Below are positions 29,177 through 40,160 of a stretch of 64,000 nucleotides of DNA, one piece after another. The position numbers and the translations under genes were made by a program. The notes under the pieces are model-generated. The model worked only from the letters and a program-made list of their open reading frames with translations, ran no database searches and had not been told where the DNA came from. The number at the start of each line of letters is the position of its first letter. The first letter of the stretch is position 1. Source of the DNA: Paraglaciecola sp. T6c (GTDB taxonomy: Bacteria > Pseudomonadota > Gammaproteobacteria > Enterobacterales > Alteromonadaceae); the NCBI RefSeq assembly GCF_000014225.1, contig NC_008228.1:3224001-3288000 (forward strand). Direction: 5' to 3'.

Positions 29177-29295
29177 TCGTAAGGCTTAGTGTGACAAAGC
29201 GACGGACTGACTCTTTTTCGCTGTAGTCTAATTTTGATACTCAACATAACGTTCTCTGTCGGAAAAGAGAAATCACATTGTTTTCAATCCTAAAG

Positions 29296-29309
29296 TTGAC
29301 ACGAGTCAA
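29296..29309. promoter_or_regulatory. inverted repeat TTGAC-N4-GTCAA upstream of the N-ATPase operon
   Basis: A perfect 5+5 inverted repeat with a 4-base spacer, 62 bp before atpD. The layout resembles sites of the FNR/CRP superfamily (TTGAT-N4-ATCAA) but differs at the inner position of each arm. It is a candidate operator only. Confidence 0.3.
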
Positions 29310-29368
29310 TATGCGTTTCTGAGCCTCTTGCATAATAGCGACAAGGTGAGATCCATAAGTTGACTTAA

Positions 29369-31364
<1,996 letters not shown>

Positions 31365-31368
31365 ATCG

Positions 31369-31761
31369 ATGAAAAGCCATTCCGCTAAACCACAGCCTAA
31401 CGAAAACAAGCACAGCGCAAACAACGATGCGCCCCATCTAGCCAAACAGGTTGATGCAAAAGTGGCGTTAAAGCTAAAAGCAAAACGTCAAAAAAATGCA
31501 GGCGTTTGGTTTGGCCTAGGAATGATGGGCACCATAGGCTGGTCGATAGCTATCCCTACGCTGATTGGCGTTGGAATAGGCATATGGTTGGATAAGCAAT
31601 ATGCCGATCCGCGTTCATGGACACTTGCATTACTGCTCGCTGGATTGGCGCTGGGGTGTTTCACTGCGTGGGCGTGGATCAGCAAAGAATACGCGGCAAT
31701 GCACGAGGACGCGACTATGCAAAAACACGATAACAAGGAAAATGATCAACATGATGTCTAA
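31369..31761 (+). CDS. atpQ: N-type ATPase accessory subunit AtpQ (AtpI-like)
   Basis: Small membrane protein of 130 residues with a Lys-rich cytosolic N-terminus (~45 residues) and two TM helices (~50-70 and ~80-100). It has the motif GIGIWLDKQYADPRSWT, typical of the AtpI/'ATPase gene 1' family. AtpI proteins help c-ring assembly; AtpQ is thought to do the same or to carry divalent cations, but this is unproven. It sits four bases after atpC and overlaps atpR. Confidence 0.85.
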   Translation: MKSHSAKPQPNENKHSANNDAPHLAKQVDAKVALKLKAKRQKNAGVWFGLGMMGTIGWSIAIPTLIGVGIGIWLDKQYADPRSWTLALLLAGLALGCFTAWAWISKEYAAMHEDATMQKHDNKENDQHDV

Positions 31762-32077
31762 TTTCACACCCCAGTTAGCGGATTTACTGACCCCTTTGTT
31801 AATCGGCCTGCTATTAGGGTGCGGTTTCTTTTATGCGCTCTGGTTCACCGTCCAGAAGGGCTTACAGTCACCCCTTCCAGCAGCATGGTTTTTAGGGGGT
31901 ATTTTAGCGCGAATGGCAACCGCCGTAGCGGTTTTTTATTGGGTCTCGGCAAACGATATGTGGCGTTTAATCGCCTGCTTACTTGGATTTGTTATCGGCC
32001 GCTTACTGATGACGAAATGGTTAACACGCTTTCAAAATTCACACAACGAAAAACGAGAATTGCCCCATGCACATTAG
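31751..32077 (+). CDS. atpR: N-type ATPase accessory subunit AtpR
   Basis: Hydrophobic protein of about 108 residues with three predicted TM helices. Arginines lie inside or at the edge of the helices (GGILARMATAVAVFYW and GFVIGRLLMTKWL), a trait of AtpR. The start is among clustered ATGs at 31742, 31751 and 31754; I prefer 31751 because AAGGAA at 31735-31740 is well spaced. It overlaps atpQ at its start and atpB at its end. AtpR is specific to N-ATPase operons. Confidence 0.85.
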   Translation: MMSNFTPQLADLLTPLLIGLLLGCGFFYALWFTVQKGLQSPLPAAWFLGGILARMATAVAVFYWVSANDMWRLIACLLGFVIGRLLMTKWLTRFQNSHNEKRELPHAH

Positions 32078-32786
32078 CCCTGATGAAATCATTTATTGGC
32101 AGTATGGTTTCGTTAAAATCAGCGCCACACTACTCTTTACATGGGTCGTCATGGTCGTGTTGGTAAGCGCCTCTTACCTAATTACGCGTAATCTTAAAAA
32201 AGGCCTGCATCGCTCTCGTTGGCAAAACGGGCTAGAAATGTTGGTACTAACTATCCAACAACAGATAACGGACGCAGGCTTAACAAAGCCTAGAGTTTAC
32301 ATGGGGTTTCTAGGAACGTTATTTCTGTTTATTGCCATGAGTAATCTACTGACGATGGTTCCTGGCTTCGAGCCTCCCACTGGGTCATTGTCTACCACCA
32401 TAGCGCTGGCAGCGTGCGTATTTGTGTCCGTGCCGTATTACGGCATTAAAAATAGAGGCATTAAGCGTTACTTATTATCCTATACACAACCTACCCCGTT
32501 CATGCTGCCCTTTAATATCATAGGGGAGTTATCACGAACGCTCGCCTTAGCGGTGCGATTGTTTGGGAATATGATGAGCGGCGCAATGATCTTGGCCATA
32601 TTACTGGTTATTTCACCGTTCATATTCCCGGTGATCATGTCAGTACTTGGGTTACTCACTGGCATGGTACAAGCCTATATATTTTTCGTTCTTGCATCTG
32701 TCTATATAGGGGCTGCAAGTGTGGTAAATAACCAGCAGTCTCTTACTTTACGTTCGCCTAAATCTAACCCAACAAAGGAAAAATAA
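32067..32786 (+). CDS. atpB: N-type ATPase subunit a
   Basis: Stator subunit a, 239 residues, forming the ion half-channels against the c-ring. The essential arginine is Arg164 in LALAVRLFGNMMSG. The N-terminus (MHISPDEIIYWQYGFV) is of the N-ATPase type. It overlaps atpR by 11 bases, and its stop shares a base with the atpE start (taATG). Confidence 0.93.
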   Translation: MHISPDEIIYWQYGFVKISATLLFTWVVMVVLVSASYLITRNLKKGLHRSRWQNGLEMLVLTIQQQITDAGLTKPRVYMGFLGTLFLFIAMSNLLTMVPGFEPPTGSLSTTIALAACVFVSVPYYGIKNRGIKRYLLSYTQPTPFMLPFNIIGELSRTLALAVRLFGNMMSGAMILAILLVISPFIFPVIMSVLGLLTGMVQAYIFFVLASVYIGAASVVNNQQSLTLRSPKSNPTKEK

Positions 32787-33064
32787 TGGATAGCCTAACT
32801 TTGATTGCTATTTGCTCCATCATCACTGCAGGCCTGACGATTGGCATTGGCGTATTAGGGCCTTCTTTGGCAGAGGGATCCGCTGTGGCCAGCGCACTGA
32901 AAGCGTTAGCGCAACAACCTGATGCCTCATCAACAATCACCCGCACCTTGTTTGTGGGCCTAGCTATGATTGAATCTACAGCCATTTATTGTTTTGTAGT
33001 TTCCATGATCCTGTTATTCAGTAATCCCTTCTGGAATTACTTTATTAGCCAGAATGGGGGGTAA
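32786..33064 (+). CDS. atpE: N-type ATPase subunit c (rotor ring)
   Basis: Two-helix proteolipid of 92 residues. Helix 2 carries the ion site MIESTAIY, with Glu63, Ser64, Thr65 and Tyr68, the pattern of Na+-binding c subunits. Helix 1 has a second acidic residue, Glu30 (PSLAEGSAV), where Na+ F-ATPases usually have Gln. The polar loop is ALAQQPD. The E-S-T-x-x-Y set argues for Na+, but the studied Burkholderia N-ATPase ring, also with two carboxylates, is H+-specific, so the ion is open. Confidence 0.93.
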   Translation: MDSLTLIAICSIITAGLTIGIGVLGPSLAEGSAVASALKALAQQPDASSTITRTLFVGLAMIESTAIYCFVVSMILLFSNPFWNYFISQNGG

Positions 33065-33067
33065 AGC

Positions 33068-33976
33068 ATGCCAATCGACTGGTTTACGGTCATCGCCCAA
33101 GGGATCAATTTCTTACTATTGCTATGGTTGCTAAAACGCTTCTTGTATCACCCCATCATCGATGGTTTAGACGCCAGAGAAAAGAAGATTGCCGGTATTT
33201 TAGCGGATGCTGATACCTGCAAATCACAAGCAGAAAACTTGCGCACTGAGTATGAAAGTAAACTTGCGCACATTGAGCAGGAACGCACGCAACTAGTCGG
33301 TGAGGCTAAAAATGAAGCGCAAATGGCTTCACAAAGCCTGCTTGATAACGCACGACATAATGCCGAACAAATAGTGAAGAAACGGGTCGCCGCCCTGCGT
33401 TTAGAAATGGCCGAGCTTAAGCAAGATGTATTGCAACAGAATATTCATGAAGTGTATGCCATCAGTCGCAAAGTGTTAACCGAGCTAGCGGACGGCGACT
33501 TACATACGAAGATGATAGATAAACTTGTTCAGCGCCTTAACACCCTAGATGATGATCAGCATGCTGCGCTTACCCGAGCACTGGCTAATAGTGGCAATCA
33601 AATTGTGGTGCGCAGCGCTCAACCACTCGCTGAGGCGCAAAAAAAACAATTGCTGGCATGCTTACAACAATACTTGCCCTCTTTTAAAAAAGACTCGTCA
33701 CAAAACAACAGTGTGAATGCAGCGCCATCAAATCCCGCCCCTTCAATAAAGCTGTCAGAAAGTATCGTACCTAGGTTAATTAACGGTATTGAGCTTACCA
33801 TGGGGGGTTGGAAACTCGCCTGGAGCACTGACAACTACTTAGCTGAGCTACAAGAGGACGTTGAGGCAGAGTTTATCCCTTTCACAGAAACGCTGTTAGG
33901 CCTACCTGAAAACGAGGGAACTGACAATCCCGAGGCTAATCCCCCCCACGCTGAGGCTAAAATCCCCCATGCCTAA
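33068..33976 (+). CDS. atpF: N-type ATPase subunit b with delta-like C-terminal region
   Basis: Peripheral-stalk protein of 302 residues, about twice a normal b subunit. Residues 1-25 are the membrane anchor and ~30-140 a charged coiled coil. After a low-complexity linker (~205-225), residues ~230-270 (VPRLINGIELTMGGWKLAWS) resemble the C-terminal part of delta/OSCP. N-ATPase operons lack a separate delta gene, as here, so this region probably does delta's job. The end is a Pro/Glu/His/Ala tail with a repeated EA..PHA. Confidence 0.88.
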   Translation: MPIDWFTVIAQGINFLLLLWLLKRFLYHPIIDGLDAREKKIAGILADADTCKSQAENLRTEYESKLAHIEQERTQLVGEAKNEAQMASQSLLDNARHNAEQIVKKRVAALRLEMAELKQDVLQQNIHEVYAISRKVLTELADGDLHTKMIDKLVQRLNTLDDDQHAALTRALANSGNQIVVRSAQPLAEAQKKQLLACLQQYLPSFKKDSSQNNSVNAAPSNPAPSIKLSESIVPRLINGIELTMGGWKLAWSTDNYLAELQEDVEAEFIPFTETLLGLPENEGTDNPEANPPHAEAKIPHA

Positions 33977-34044
33977 GTTTGAGCTCGCATACCAAAGCGC
34001 CAGTAACAAGACTCGGCTAAAAACAATAATAAGAAGGAACGGCA

Positions 34045-35631
34045 ATGACTCCCAGCGTTGATAACAACCTGAAACAAGGTTACCAGTACCTTTTTGAGCA
34101 CCTTGAGCAGAGCCGTCAGCGAGCACAGCCCAACCTTGTGTTGCAAGAAATCGGGTCGGTGAAAAGTGTTTCTGCTGGCATTGCCATCGTGCATGGCTTA
34201 CCCAGCGCAGGCTTTGAAGAATTATTGCGCTTTCCTGGGGATATTTACGGCATTGCATTCAACATTGATGAACATGACATTGGCGTCATCATGCTGGGGG
34301 ATTACAGTCAGCTTAACGCTGGGGATGAAGTTAAGCGCACAGGACGTGTGGTAGACATACCTGTTGGGGCTGATTTAATAGGTCGAGTCATTGATCCCCT
34401 TGGTCGTACGCTTGATGGTAAAGGCAACCTGACCAGCACGCAACGCATGGCAATAGAACGCCCAGCCCCTGAGATAATGACGCGCTCCCCAGTCACTGAG
34501 CCGCTGCAAACCGGCCTCAAAGTATTAGACGCGCTCATACCGATTGGTAAAGGCCAACGTGAGCTCATTATGGGTGACCGACAAACAGGTAAAACATCGA
34601 TCGCGATAGATGCCATTCTCAATCAAAAAGACAAAAACGTGCTGTGCGTCTATTGCGCCATAGGACAAAAGTCAGCGTCGGTGGCCAAAATACTGGCCAC
34701 CTTAAAGCACCATAATGCGTTTGAATATACAGTGGTAATGGTCACTGAGGGCAATGATCCCCCCGGGCTTGATTACATCGCCCCCTATGCGGCAACCAGT
34801 ATTGGTGAATATTTCATGGAGCAAGGCAGAGATGTGCTGATTGTGTATGATGATTTAACTCAGCACGCGCGCTCTTATCGAGAGCTATCCTTGTTACTGC
34901 GCAGGCCTCCGGGCCGAGAAGCCTTCCCTGGGGATATATTTTATCTGCACTCACGCTTACTTGAGCGCTCAACGCACTTGAATGAGGCGCACGGAGGTGG
35001 GTCGATGACCGCATTACCCATCATTGAAACTGAAGAGCAAAATATGTCGGCTTACATACCGACCAACCTGATTTCGATTACCGATGGCCAGATATATTTA
35101 TCGCCCGATCTTTTTTCGCTTGGCATCTTACCAGCTGTCGATGTGGGCAAATCTGTGTCTCGGGTGGGTGGCAAAGCGCAGCGTTCGGCATTTAGAAAAG
35201 TCTCTGGGGCATTAAAATTAGCATACGCACAGTTTGAAGAGCTTGAAACCTTTGCCCGCTTCGGGGCGCGTCTAGATGCTAATAGCTTACAGACAATCGA
35301 GCACGGACAGCGTATTCGCTCATGTCTTAAGCAAGCTGAGTCAAGCCCACTGTCGGTGGCAGCTCAAATTGTAATATTACTGGCACTGACAAATGACCTG
35401 TTTGATGCAATCGATTTAGCGGCTATGGACAGCGCTCAATCCGCTGCCATTGATGGCCTAACTAGCCTGCCCCTGCCTATTATTGAAAAATTAGAACAGG
35501 CTGAAAGCATAGAAGAGCAAGATCAACACATCATTCTCGACATGTTATCCCAAGCACTTAAACCTTTTGCCCAAGGCACTTTGCGCAGTGGTGATAAAAT
35601 TCAGCCTACGGTTAATGAAGCCAATGGGTGA
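34045..35631 (+). CDS. atpA: N-type ATPase subunit alpha
   Basis: Alpha subunit of 528 residues, regulatory nucleotide-binding partner of beta. Walker A GDRQTGKT is at 177-184; VIDPLGRTLDGKG and YDDLTQHARSYRE are typical. A good AAGGAAC site lies before the ATG, after a 68-bp gap from atpF. Its end overlaps the start of atpG. Confidence 0.93.
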   Translation: MTPSVDNNLKQGYQYLFEHLEQSRQRAQPNLVLQEIGSVKSVSAGIAIVHGLPSAGFEELLRFPGDIYGIAFNIDEHDIGVIMLGDYSQLNAGDEVKRTGRVVDIPVGADLIGRVIDPLGRTLDGKGNLTSTQRMAIERPAPEIMTRSPVTEPLQTGLKVLDALIPIGKGQRELIMGDRQTGKTSIAIDAILNQKDKNVLCVYCAIGQKSASVAKILATLKHHNAFEYTVVMVTEGNDPPGLDYIAPYAATSIGEYFMEQGRDVLIVYDDLTQHARSYRELSLLLRRPPGREAFPGDIFYLHSRLLERSTHLNEAHGGGSMTALPIIETEEQNMSAYIPTNLISITDGQIYLSPDLFSLGILPAVDVGKSVSRVGGKAQRSAFRKVSGALKLAYAQFEELETFARFGARLDANSLQTIEHGQRIRSCLKQAESSPLSVAAQIVILLALTNDLFDAIDLAAMDSAQSAAIDGLTSLPLPIIEKLEQAESIEEQDQHIILDMLSQALKPFAQGTLRSGDKIQPTVNEANG

Positions 35632-36523
35632 GTCAAGCAGCGTCATACAGCATAAACTGCACAGCGCAAACGATTTAAAATCGGTCGTGCGCACCATGAA
35701 GGCCATGGCAGCGGTCAATATCACTCAATACGAAAACGCTGTGCATGCTTTAGATGATTATTATCATACGGTACAACTGGGCTTAATGGGGTATTTCCAT
35801 CATATCGACTTACCCGCTCAAACGCCGAGCGTTAAGATAACCCCATCAAGCAAAGAGCGTGGCAAGACCGGGATTATCGTCATTGGCTCTGATCAAGGAC
35901 TCGTAGGTCAATTTAATGATGTGCTGTTGGCATTTATGACCGAGAAAATCGCAACGCTTACTAACGATAAACTAATATGGGCGGTGGGAGAGCGAATGTA
36001 CTCCTACCTAGAAGACAGCCAGCATACGGTGCAAAAACCCCTTGTTTTGCCTAACACCATAGGTACTGTCACGTCATTGGTCACAGAATTGTTGCAGGAA
36101 ATCCACAGGCATCAGCAAACAAATCAACTAGAGGAGGTCTATCTATTTTTCAATCACAGCGCCCAAAACGCGCAATATGAGCCGACTTGCCAACGCGTAT
36201 TACCGCTAGATAAACAATGGCAGCAGCAAATTAACACTCAAGTTTGGCCGACCAAGTGCATCCCAGAACTATTAACTGCCCCTCAAAAAAGTTTTAGCGC
36301 ACTGATTGGAGAATATCTTTTTACATCTCTTTTTAGGGCCGCTACACAATCACTGGCCAGTGAGAATGCCAGCAGACTGACCTCTATGCAGCGAGCCGAA
36401 AAAAACATAGATGAATTGCAAACCTTACTATTGCGGCAATTTCATCGCCATCGTCAAGGTGCCATTGATGAAGAGTTATCAGATTTGGTCAGTGGGTTCG
36501 AAGCGCTGGGAAATGCTAATTAA
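35624..36523 (+). CDS. atpG: N-type ATPase subunit gamma
   Basis: Central-stalk gamma subunit, about 299 residues. The start is 35624 or 35615; the frame is open upstream to 35567, but that part reads through the atpA end and is not gamma-like. The N-terminal helix is VIQHKLHSANDLKSVVRTMKAM, and GSDQGLVGQFND is the conserved middle motif. The C-terminal helix (SENASRLTSMQRAEKNIDEL) matches the family. Gamma is the last gene in N-ATPase operons, as here; the overlap with atpA supports coupling. Confidence 0.9.
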   Translation: MGESSSVIQHKLHSANDLKSVVRTMKAMAAVNITQYENAVHALDDYYHTVQLGLMGYFHHIDLPAQTPSVKITPSSKERGKTGIIVIGSDQGLVGQFNDVLLAFMTEKIATLTNDKLIWAVGERMYSYLEDSQHTVQKPLVLPNTIGTVTSLVTELLQEIHRHQQTNQLEEVYLFFNHSAQNAQYEPTCQRVLPLDKQWQQQINTQVWPTKCIPELLTAPQKSFSALIGEYLFTSLFRAATQSLASENASRLTSMQRAEKNIDELQTLLLRQFHRHRQGAIDEELSDLVSGFEALGNAN

Positions 36524-36761
36524 TCCGTAATCAAATCTGATAAGAGTAAACAACTAACGTTTTTTCATGTTAGCGCGCAGACCCAACTACCTTATAAAAA
36601 TTAAACAACTTTCCTTTGACCTGCATCAATAGCTGATTTCGTTGAGCGCGCATACTTATTTGTATGAAAAAGTAGATATGACATCACGTTTTGCGTGAAT
36701 AATTTTATCGCGCGTAGCGCATTTTAACACGTCGAACTCACCACACTAAAAGGCCGAATCA

Positions 36762-37124
36762 ATGCAACCAACTGATCACATCAACACCTATCAAAAGCTA
36801 CAAGATCTCAGTGCTAAACTAATCTCTGAAATCCCTGAGACCATGGCGGGTTTCGGTGAACTCCACGTAAATGCTGTCGCCAAAGGCGCTTTGGACAATA
36901 AAACCAAAGAGCTTATTGCACTGAGTATTGCGATATCTGTACGCTGCAATGGGTGTATCGCTTTTCACGTGCATGACGCTCTGAAAGCCGGTGCAAATAG
37001 ACAAGAAATTGTAGAGACCATAGGAGTAGCAATATTAATGGGTGGTGGACCGTCTATGGTTTATGGTTGCGAAGCATTAGAAGCCTTAGATCAATTCGAG
37101 CTAAATCAAGACTTACCTTTGTAA
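36762..37124 (+). CDS. carboxymuconolactone decarboxylase / AhpD-like CxxC protein
   Basis: Small helical protein of 120 residues of the CMD family. The redox motif RCNGCIAFHVHDAL has Cys62, Cys65 and His69, as in AhpD-type peroxidase adaptors rather than true decarboxylases. A GGGPSMVYGCEALEA segment follows. It stands alone between the ATPase operon and a diguanylate cyclase. A thiol-redox or peroxide-related role is likely, but the partner cannot be named. Confidence 0.85.
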   Translation: MQPTDHINTYQKLQDLSAKLISEIPETMAGFGELHVNAVAKGALDNKTKELIALSIAISVRCNGCIAFHVHDALKAGANRQEIVETIGVAILMGGGPSMVYGCEALEALDQFELNQDLPL

Positions 37125-37565
37125 ACAAAACACCAAGGCTATTAATCTTTACAGGGTATTTTTAGTGCAGTTTGTGATTTTGAGCAAAGCGGATAATCGC
37201 GATGCCTGAGGCTCTACATCAAAGCGTGCATGCGAATATAAGTGCCCGAAGGCGTTTGCGGATCAGGCCTATATTGAAGAAATACGCTTTCTATTTCAGC
37301 GCTATGTTGTGGCTTTTTTCCAGCGCTTTGTGAATTCATTTGGTCTCAGTAGCTGCTGCGCATTAATACAGCCCCCTATAGATTGAATTTCACACGTAAC
37401 AGATAAATAGCCTCTGGTTATCAGTATGTCTGACAACGGCCTAAGAGCAAACTTATTAGCTTATCTTATTGTTTTTTATAACACTAACGGTTAATTTCAG
37501 CTATGTTATCCATTGGTTTATTGCACTTTAAGAGAACGCCACCATGCATTATACGGTGACCTAAT
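37125..37565. other. 441-bp gap upstream of the diguanylate cyclase gene
   Basis: No ORF is supported. It must contain the promoter of the cyclase and the end of the CMD gene transcript. I saw no strong terminator, operator palindrome or riboswitch. Confidence 0.4.
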
Positions 37566-39113
37566 ATGACGATTAAATTCCAAGATCGTACCTTAGAAGA
37601 TAAAATTCTTCTGGCTATTACAGGCTCAGCTTCACTGGTACTCTCCCCTTTTCTCTTGTTGAGCCTTATGGCTGGAGACATCGCTAATAGTTTGGTAGAT
37701 GTAGTGGCGGTAGGTGGCATATTTGCCATTTTTTTAGGGGTTTGGTTCACTAGCAGAATCAAACTGTTAAGCGGGATATTCGCCTTTGTTGCCCAAGTCA
37801 CCATTCTAATAGGGATACACGTTAAGGGCGCAGGGTTAATTTATTGGGTTTTCCCGATCATTATTGCCAGCTTTTACCTCTTACCGACCCTGATCGCTAG
37901 CCTGTTTAACTTGGTTTTAATTACCATCGCGTGTTTTTTAACGTTTCAACAATTCGATAGCTTCACACTCCCCCGCATCATTGCATCCTTTGTGGTAACG
38001 AACATATTTTCGCTAATATTTTCAGTTTTTATGCAAAATAAAAATCGACAATTATCAAACAAAGACAAAATAAACCAAATTCACAATAACATTCTCGAGT
38101 TAATCGCCAGTTCAAGTAAGTTATCTAAAATACTACCGGCAATTATTAATGGCATCGAAAATGAAATCCCTAATGCGTTATGCAGCGTGCTACTCGTCGA
38201 TCGAAAAGGCAGGCGGTTATTGGTTGGCGCAGCGCCAAGCCTACCGGACTATTACAATCTGGCTATTGACGGCCTATCAATTGGTCACGGTATTGGCGCA
38301 TGGGCTGAAGCGGCGTTCTCCTCAAAGCGTGTGGTTGTAAAAGATATTGCTAGTCATCCGGGCTGGGTGGATTGGACCGAGTTGACCCAAAAAGCCCATT
38401 TGGCTTCTTGTTGGTCTGAACCCATTATTGGCAACAACGGAAAAGTTTTAGGTAGCTTCGTTATCTATTTTCAAAAACAATACTCGCCAAAAAATGACGA
38501 ACTCAAACTGATAGAGCAATTTGTCAATCTTACTCGCATCGCCATTGAGCGAGAAAAAGCGGATAAATTAATTTGGCAACAAGCCAACTACGACAGCTTG
38601 ACGTATCTGCCTAATCGAAACCTACTTTACGAACACCTCGCCAGCGCAATGACTCAAGCTAATCGAGAGAAAAAACAGCTTGCTGTTGCCATGTTAGATC
38701 TTGATAAATTCAAAGCGGTCAATGACACACTAGGTCACGCTGCTGGGGACATCGTACTGGTAGAGTGTTCGAAACGTATAAAAGGGTGTATTCGCAAAAG
38801 TGATATCGCAGCGAGACTCGGCGGAGATGAATTTATCATCGTCCTGCGAGATGCTATCTCCCCAGAGGATATTGCGGCCCTGGGGCGCAAATTATCAGAT
38901 GCACTGGCCAAGCCGTATTTTATCCAAGATGAAAGCGTTTACTGTACCGCGAGTATTGGTATTGCGTTTTATCCAAATGATGCTGCTGACATGGATACAC
39001 TGCTTAAAAACGCCGACCAAGCTATGTATAAAGCAAAAGCAAAGGGGCGCAACAGCGTCCATTACTTCGCTAACCAGTCAATCCCAAGTACTGAGGAAAT
39101 TGACGCGCCTTAA
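37566..39113 (+). CDS. membrane GAF-GGDEF diguanylate cyclase
   Basis: c-di-GMP synthase of 515 residues. Five to six TM helices lie at ~15-155, without a family I can name. A GAF-like domain spans ~180-330. The GGDEF domain has an intact site GGDEF at 419-423 and an RxxD product-inhibition site (RKSD, 410-413) five residues before it, so it should be active and feedback-inhibited. It is one of three c-di-GMP-related membrane proteins in the window and a possible supplier for LapD, which is inference. Confidence 0.9.
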   Translation: MTIKFQDRTLEDKILLAITGSASLVLSPFLLLSLMAGDIANSLVDVVAVGGIFAIFLGVWFTSRIKLLSGIFAFVAQVTILIGIHVKGAGLIYWVFPIIIASFYLLPTLIASLFNLVLITIACFLTFQQFDSFTLPRIIASFVVTNIFSLIFSVFMQNKNRQLSNKDKINQIHNNILELIASSSKLSKILPAIINGIENEIPNALCSVLLVDRKGRRLLVGAAPSLPDYYNLAIDGLSIGHGIGAWAEAAFSSKRVVVKDIASHPGWVDWTELTQKAHLASCWSEPIIGNNGKVLGSFVIYFQKQYSPKNDELKLIEQFVNLTRIAIEREKADKLIWQQANYDSLTYLPNRNLLYEHLASAMTQANREKKQLAVAMLDLDKFKAVNDTLGHAAGDIVLVECSKRIKGCIRKSDIAARLGGDEFIIVLRDAISPEDIAALGRKLSDALAKPYFIQDESVYCTASIGIAFYPNDAADMDTLLKNADQAMYKAKAKGRNSVHYFANQSIPSTEEIDAP

Positions 39114-39132
39114 AAACACGCATTAAACCTCA

Positions 39133-40146
39133 TTAGAGCTGCTTTACGGAATGTCTTTCTACCAGCACTGGACGGTATTTGTGCTCATCTATGGCGTAAT
39201 CATGCTCGCTATCACCATTTCCCTTGCTTAGTGAAAGTGCCAGCTCCGTCGCCTTCATGGCCATTTCTTCGATAGGATTGTGGATTGTCGTCAGCTTAGG
39301 CTTTATGCACTGTGCCAAGATCAAATTGTTAAAACCAACCACTGATACATCATCAGGCACTGTCATGCCATGAGCCTTCAACATTGAAACCGCCCCCACC
39401 GCAATGGCATCGTTGTAGGCTAAAATAGCGCTAAACTCTACCCCTCGTGCGAGTAAGTTTTGCACTGCGACTTCACCGCCTTCGTAGGTAGCCGCGCCTT
39501 GCGCTAACATTTCGATTTCGTAGGTGACTGGATATTTGGCTAACTGGGCTTTCATGCCCTCAATGCGAAGTCGGGTGTTATTTTGAATACCATCCACGCC
39601 AATAATCGCTATTTTTTTATGGCCTTTATCCACGATATGGTCTGCCATCAACGCGCCGCCTAACTTGTCATCTAGCCAGATGCAGCGATTTTCAATCTCT
39701 TTGATATGCCGATTGAGTAACACTAACCCTGGCACTTTACGGGCAAATTCGATTAGGGTCTTTTCGTCTATCATCGCACTGTGCACCACTAAGGCTTTAT
39801 AGCGATGCTCCAGTAATACTTCAATGGCGTCGAGCTCGCTGGTGCGGTCAAACGCCCCTGAGTTGAGAAAAATCTGTAAATCTTTTTGTGCGGCGACTTT
39901 TTCAATACCATGAGCCATTTTGGCGAATAAAGGATCCGTTAAGTCAGCAAGTACAATTCCTATAGACGCGTTGTTTTGCATGTTAATTGCTTGCGCATTA
40001 GCATTTGGTTGGTACTGCATTTCGCGCATAATGCGCTTTATTTTTTCACGTGTTTTAGCACCGACTTTCGGCCCATCGTTAATAACCCTTGAAACACTCG
40101 CCGGTGATACACCTGCAGCCTTAGCAATATCTTTAATGGTTGGCAT
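39133..40146 (-). CDS. LacI-family transcriptional regulator (first of a pair)
   Basis: Regulator of 337 residues: N-terminal LacI helix-turn-helix and hinge (MPTIKDIAKAAGVSPASVSR; 1-60), then a sugar-binding periplasmic-type domain (IGIVLADLTDPLFAKM, SVVGFNN). It is the last gene of a minus-strand unit galM-lacI-MFS-lacI, 14 bp after the transporter. It resembles the LacI at 41604 throughout, so the two are probably duplicates that diverged in effector or operator. Confidence 0.92.
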   Translation of the reverse strand: MPTIKDIAKAAGVSPASVSRVINDGPKVGAKTREKIKRIMREMQYQPNANAQAINMQNNASIGIVLADLTDPLFAKMAHGIEKVAAQKDLQIFLNSGAFDRTSELDAIEVLLEHRYKALVVHSAMIDEKTLIEFARKVPGLVLLNRHIKEIENRCIWLDDKLGGALMADHIVDKGHKKIAIIGVDGIQNNTRLRIEGMKAQLAKYPVTYEIEMLAQGAATYEGGEVAVQNLLARGVEFSAILAYNDAIAVGAVSMLKAHGMTVPDDVSVVGFNNLILAQCIKPKLTTIHNPIEEMAMKATELALSLSKGNGDSEHDYAIDEHKYRPVLVERHSVKQL

Positions 40147-40160
40147 GACTTACGCTCATT

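Noticed and set aside
35567-35623. Longer N-terminus for the ATPase gamma subunit
   Set aside because: It lies wholly within the end of atpA in another frame, and the extra residues do not resemble gamma; the start at 35624 or 35615 fits the family.
37484-37804. Minus-strand ORF of 106 codons overlapping the diguanylate cyclase start
   Set aside because: It is the antisense of a real membrane-domain coding region, with no family features.
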